A stretch of 64,000 nt of DNA from Rhodamnia argentea. Its lineage: Eukaryota > Streptophyta > Magnoliopsida > Myrtales > Myrtaceae. Below, in pieces: positions 58,841-64,000 of the stretch. Where the stretch lies: positions 3,162,001 through 3,226,000 of the forward strand of contig NC_063151.1 of the NCBI RefSeq assembly GCF_020921035.1, in the 5' to 3' direction. Position 1 is the first letter of the stretch. Each line of letters begins with the position of its first letter. The notes beneath the pieces were generated by a model. It had not been told where the DNA came from and made no database searches. It saw only the letters and a program-made list of their open reading frames with translations. A program made the position numbers and the translations under genes.

Positions 58841-59860
58841 ATCAAATTTCTGGTGAGACCTGCCAAATTCAACCGCGCAGATGAAAACCGAGGCTCGTGC
58901 ACCCGCTCCCGGTGATGATGTCTCCTGGAACAGGGTCTAACAAAGAGGAAGACTTTGTTTCAGAAGCATTTCACTAGATTTCTCCGGCTTTGATGATGAA
59001 TGATTCCTACTTGATCTTTTACACTTCATCACAGTTCTACTGTTGGACATGTTCAATTGATGTTTATTTCTCACCGGAATGTTGCATTTTTTTTTTTATA
59101 GGATTAGTGAGAATTCAGTGATGAACTTCGGTACAGACTCCATTGATGATCTATCATTATCAGATGCTTTCTTCTCTAGTTGGAATCAACATCTCATAAT
59201 CATCCTAATTTACGATATTCGGTATCGACATCCCCTCTTCAAACTCAAGCTAAGAATGATCGGAAGTGATTGGAAGACGCCTCTTGATAAGAATATCAAC
59301 AAGCCGATCAACCAATGCAATATGTTGCGCAAATTGGCAGTCATATTCGAAATCGAATTTAGTTTCATAAACTCTTTTAGATGTTACGATCATTGATCAA
59401 TTTTCAAACAATTACTCAATCACGTCTCAAGCACGCATCCTGTTCAAAGCCATAAGAATGTGTATATTTAATGATTTCTCATTAAGTGGATCTAACCGAT
59501 TGAAAGTAATCATCCACGAATCAACAAGATGACTGTATAGTGGGAATAGCTATTGATCCAAATACATCATAATGAATAAGGTCAAATATTGTCATGAGCA
59601 TTACAAATTGTCATTATTAAATTTAACAACTTTAACATAAAAAGTTTGATTATGATTTCTTCATTATGATTGGACAAAATATTTTGCCCGCCAATGCATT
59701 TTTCAAGTGATATGCAATTTAATTAAGTTGATTAGTTGAATTTTGAAAAATCTGACCTATAAATGATACGTATTATTGCATCATATTCTCGAAATTACCA
59801 AAATAATTGCTAACATTTTTCTTCTAATTCTCGCGTGGGGAACTTCGACGGGGACCGGAC

Positions 59861-59867
59861 TATATAA
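59861..59867 (+). promoter_or_regulatory. TATA box of ZYP1
   Basis: ACTATATAATGCC lies 147 bases before the ZYP1 start codon, at the edge of a locally GC-rich patch. It is the only good TATA match close upstream. Confidence 0.6.
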
Positions 59868-59880
59868 TGCCCCGCTAGTC

Positions 59881-59891
59881 TTGGCGCCAAA
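59881..59891. promoter_or_regulatory. E2F/DP-type site near the ZYP1 transcription start
   Basis: TTGGCGCCAAA contains the palindrome TTGGCGCCAA, and its reverse strand reads TTTGGCGC, an exact match to the plant E2F consensus TTTSSCGC. It lies 14 bases after the TATA box and about 120 bases before the start codon, so it should fall around the start site. Confidence 0.55.
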
Positions 59892-60013
59892 TTCATTTTC
59901 ACTCGACCAACTGTAGACACAACGGACATCGCTCTCAAACTCTTCGCTCTCTCCTTCTCCGCTCGATTCCCATACTGATTTTTCTTCTCTGTCCCCCGTT
60001 TGATCCGTCAATC

Positions 60014-63000
60014 ATGATGCAGAAGCTAGGGTTTCCGAGCTTCAGGAGCTTGGACCAGTTCAGGTCTCGGCCAGCGTCCGCCTCCGGGACCGCGAAGACC
60101 TCCTCCTTCTCGTCGCGTCCATCGACGGACTCACTTTCGATCGGAAGCTTCGCGAATCTGAAGCTCACTGCAGGTTCTATGGACGAAATTCCGGTCGTTT
60201 TTTTTTCCTTTCGTGTACTCTGTTATGCTTTTTCGCATCGCTCTGTTGATTTTCTGTCGTTGATTTTTCCGTTGCTAGAGAAATTGGTGAAAGAGCAAGC
60301 CTCCGTGAAGACTGATCTCGAAATGGCGGTACGGAAATGGAAATTTCGCTTTTGATTTTTCCTCCGAATCTGCGTGTGTGTATTTCTTTACCAACGACAA
60401 TCCTGCGACTTGCTTGTGCAATCATTCGCGTATGTTTTGAGAAGTACACATAAGACGCATTATGTCGATATCTGAACTCACGATATTTAGTGTTTTGAGA
60501 AGGCTGAGTTAGAAATTTATGACGTTGAATTGCTTTTAGAGCTATTTGTTTCTCCTGGCTAATGATCTTACTGGATATTTTTCTTGTCATGCAATTTATG
60601 GCTTTCTCTGATCACGCTTCTCCTAACACCTGAGATTATACATCTGCCTAATCGCTGTCATCTATGTCCTAGACCTTGAAATTGAAGAAATCAACGGAGC
60701 ACATCCGTACACTAGAGGACAAACTGCAGAATGCCTTTAATGAGAATGCTAAGCTCAAGGTGAGGCAGAAGGAGGATGAGAAGCTGTGGAAAGGACTGGA
60801 GTCTAAATTCTCTTCAACGAAGACGTTGTGCGATCAACTAACAGAAACGTTGCAACACTTGGCCGGTCAAGTCCAAAATGGTCTCCGACTTCTTTCCTAC
60901 ATATAGAAAATGATAATTTCACAGCTTGGTAAAAAAACTCAGTAGACATAACATATTAGCGTTGCTAATACAGCTGAGAAAGATAAGGAGTTCTTTGACG
61001 ACAAGTTATCGGCTAGTTCAGTTGCTATTGATGGGTTGAATCAACAGATGGCTGCTCTTTCCATGAAGTTAGAGTCTGCAGAGGAGACCATTCAAAGACG
61101 TGAGTCATTATTAGTCAGCTTACTCTTTATTTATCTACTAAATAGGTGCAACAGAGTGTGTAATTCGGTTGTGAATTGTTTGTTGTATTCATAGATTCTT
61201 GTAGACCTGCTGAATTTTGGTGTCATTCTTTCGTTTAATTTTAAACTAATAGGCTCTTATTATATTACAACTCTAGGTGACAAGGAATTGATGGAACTTG
61301 GAGTTGAGAAAGAAGAACGAGAGAAATTTCACAGAGATGAACAGTGCAGGACAGCCAATCTCATAGAGGAGAAAGGTTGGTTAGTTTTTTTTTTTTTTTG
61401 GGGGGGATGTTTATCTTATATAGGCATTGCAGTTGCAGAGAGCACTTCATCAAAAATGTTCTAGGATATAGATGAAATTCTGAAACCATGTTCTCTTCCT
61501 CATTTGACTTGGAGAAGGTGATCCTATTTTGCGAAAGTTGGAATTTACATGACTGAAGTATTTTGAGAGTTCCTCAGCTGGATCAGACAAAGGTCCTAAG
61601 GTGGAACATATAAGGCTCCCCCAATGGATTAGTGTTTTGACCCTTGATCCTTTTTATTTATATGCTCCTAAGCATAAAATGTATCACTTTCAAAATCTTC
61701 TTCGTTCATGGACTACCAGAGGAAGAAAAATGGAAAGTATTCACCTCTCCCGATGTTTTGGAATGATTATTGCAATTCCCCAATCCAGGGCACTTTACTA
61801 AGTGGTATCGCTGCAATTGGTTTTGATTCACTCACATATTGAGTAAAATGTTACCTTCAGGCGGAACATATAGATAACATATATTAAGGTTCAGTTGGTG
61901 ACAATTATACAATTCAAAAGCGAGTTTTCTGTTAGTGACAGAACTTTTATCAGCTTTGGATGAAAAATGATTTACTCTTTTCATTAGATGACAATGACAC
62001 GGTTGAGATAGCAATAGAATAGTTGCATGTTATCAGTGCAGTTTTTCAATGGTGATGTAAATAAAGTAGTTGCTTGGTCAGAATCTTGTTGGCAATTCAG
62101 TATCTATCTGGTTGGTAAGCCATCAAATAATCGTTATCTTGCTTGCAGATGCAACAATCAAGAAATTTCAAGCCACTCTAGAGGAAAATGCAATAGCCAT
62201 GGACAATTTGAATTCTACATTGGGAGAAGTGCAATCCAAATTGATATCAAAAGAAGATGAAATCAAACAATTGATTACCACTCAACAAAATTTAGAAAAA
62301 GACAAGAAGGAACTTCAGTTGAGAAATGAAGATCTCGGTAGTAAGTTGGTATTGTCACTCCAAGAGATCAAAAGTCTCGAAAGGCTTGTTCACCTGATTG
62401 CTGCACAGCTGGCAGAATTGAATAAGAAAAGTTCGATTTTTCCGGAAAAGTTTGATCAGCTGAACTCCCTGTACGAGTCTTGCTTCAAGTTAGTTCAAAA
62501 GAAGACGGATGTTACCAATCAACTTGCTAAGAAGAGGCATAATAAGCTGCTGAGCGAGCTCTTGTTCACAACATCAGAGAAGGATGCTTTGCAAATGATG
62601 AATCAGGAATTAAATAGTAAGGTCACAGAACTTCAAAAATCTCATGTGGTGGCTATAACACAGCTTGCAGAGGAACTTCGAATATCATGTGAGAGAATTC
62701 AGTGCTTGGAGTCTGAAGCAGAAACCCTTGTCTCAAGGAGGATTGAGTCTGAATCGCTGGTTTGTGAATTAGAGCAGAAAATTAGCTCTCTTCTGGAGAG
62801 TGCAAAATCCTCTGAGGATAGAATGGTTGAAACTATTGCTTTGGTCATTTTGTATTTTGTAACCATGCTTTATTGCTGTCCTCAGCCTGTTTCTTCATGT
62901 CTCACAGCAAGATTTGCTGGTCAAGTATTCAGCATTAGAGAGTGAGAAAGATGATGATAATGAGAAATCACAAGCAGAGATACAGAAAAAGGCTGAAGAA

Positions 63001-64000
63001 ATACAATTGCTTCAAGATGTGAATGGGAAAATTGAGAAGCAAAAGGATGCACTTGAGAATCAAGTTGAAGATCTCAAAAATGTGTTAGAGGAGAAGGAGA
63101 ACTTTATTCTGAGTTACAAGGATAGAGAAAAGAAGCTAGAAGACCAAATTTCCGAGGTGAACGTTTGGAATAACGAGTAATGAACTTGAACACTCCTAGA
63201 GTACTATATTCATACCAGCATGTTGCTGCAGAATCAGGCATTACTGACTTCAGCTGAACATAGACTAGCAGAATCCAAGAAGCAGTACGATATGATGCTT
63301 GATAATAAAAAGATGGAACTTTCGAGGCATTTGAAAGAACTTTGTCAGAAGAATGATCAGGTTTCATTGCTTATCATGTTCTGCATGTAGCTCAAATTAC
63401 TTGCAATAATTTAAGTGCTAACAGAGAGCATGATTAGGCCATTAACGACATCCGAAGAAAATTTGAGCTGGAAAAGCAGGAGATTGTGAATCAGGAAAAA
63501 GAAAAGGTCCGTCATTTCTGCATACTGTTGCCCAGATTTCGTTAATGTATGGATATAATTGGCTGCTGTTCCCTTTGAGGCTTCAGGTGGACAGAGTGGT
63601 CGGACAATTGGAACTGGAGTGTGATAAAAAACTTTCTGATTGCAAAGAAGAATCAAGGCAGCATTTGATATCTGTTCAGGAGGAACATGCTGCTCTAGTA
63701 TGATTCAGAGCCAAACCTTCATATTGATGTTTTGTCATCTTTTCCTTAGTAGTCATTATGGCCCTCAAGTTACTGAGCCATGTGGTTTTATTTGGCATTA
63801 CTTTATCTCACAGTTGAGACTTACATCTATGTATGATCCTTTTAAGTTTTGGGGGTACGTTCACATGTTGGCTTTTGACATAGCTACCTTTTAAAAGTAA
63901 TTGGTTTATGAAATTAAAATTCACTTTCTAGTTTGTATATTTCAAAGTAAAGCATAGGGAGTAAACGCATACGCACAGTAAAAACCAAAATGCGGCTCCA
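60014..64000 (+). CDS. ZYP1: ZYP1 synaptonemal complex transverse-filament protein, 5' part
   Basis: Ten exons code 626 residues before the window ends: 60014-60173, 60279-60328, 60673-60880, 60974-61099, 61277-61375, 62149-62825, 62908-63156, 63232-63360, 63438-63506 and 63587-63697. All joins are GT-AG and in phase. The start [20 protein letters not shown] and [40 protein letters not shown] and [15 protein letters not shown] match Arabidopsis ZYP1 closely. From about residue 55 the protein is almost continuous coiled coil (heptads rich in Leu, Glu, Lys). ZYP1 dimers bridge homologous chromosome axes at pachytene and shape crossover interference. Arabidopsis ZYP1 is about 870 residues, so roughly 240 residues lie beyond the edge; 63698-64000 is intron. 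An in-frame ATG at 60017 is the position of the Arabidopsis start. The large exon 6 encodes 225 residues. Confidence 0.95.

Larger units (their letters stand above)
58841..60013. other. DTM1 3' flank and ZYP1 promoter region
   Basis: 58841-59400 is probable DTM1 3' UTR plus AT-rich DNA with frames lacking recognisable domains. 59400-59840 is AT-rich. A TATA box and an E2F-like site just before ZYP1 are listed separately. No additional gene is supported. Confidence 0.45.

Noticed and set aside
60014-60019. Choice of ZYP1 start between ATG 60014 and ATG 60017
   Set aside because: The second ATG matches the Arabidopsis start, but the first is in frame and adjacent, so a separate entry would add nothing.

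Overview
This is nuclear DNA of a flowering plant, most likely a woody eudicot. The evidence is multi-exon genes with GT-AG introns, plant-only families (cryptochrome 1, a PORR protein, R2R3-MYB, plant SMC5/6 NSE3, ZYP1), AT-rich intergenic DNA and many small inverted-repeat transposons. The AT-flanked, GC-cored elements resemble repeats I remember from Myrtaceae (Eucalyptus and relatives). That placement is memory-based inference. No organelle, bacterial or CRISPR sequence was seen.

Layout. 0-9 kb, plus strand: the last two exons of a QUASIMODO2-like methyltransferase (PMT6/7 type), a single-exon PORR organellar RNA-binding protein, and a 5'-adenylylsulfate-reductase-like (APRL) protein. 9.6-13.4 kb: a tandem array of a roughly 285-bp unit, invaded by a hAT-type MITE and by two LTR fossils that appear to be solo LTRs. 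13.4-22.3 kb: NSE3 (minus) and an epsilon-type 14-3-3 (plus) share a 783-bp divergent promoter; an alpha/beta hydrolase (minus) converges on the 14-3-3 gene. 25.8-29.6 kb: a clade-F-like PP2C (minus). 33.6-37.8 kb: CRY1 (minus). 38-50.5 kb: gene-poor and repeat-rich, with several MITEs and no gene I can support. 50.5-51.9 kb: an R2R3-MYB of the suberin-regulator type (minus). 58.4-64 kb: a DTM1-like signal-peptidase-complex protein and the 5' three quarters of ZYP1, the synaptonemal complex central-element protein, which runs off the right edge.

The genes form no operon or obvious cluster. The only thematic neighbours are DTM1 and ZYP1, both linked to meiosis or anthers, and NSE3 (chromosome maintenance) elsewhere in the window. 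I rebuilt exon structures by hand from reading frame, splice signals and remembered family sequences. Two introns (hydrolase and PP2C) use GC donors. The strongest observations are the nested repeat mosaic beside NSE3, an E2F-like palindrome at the ZYP1 start region, a 13-bp repeat across both splice junctions of DTM1, a perfect 114-bp duplication next to the hydrolase stop codon, and a MITE just upstream of the PORR gene. I found no convincing previously undescribed multi-gene system.
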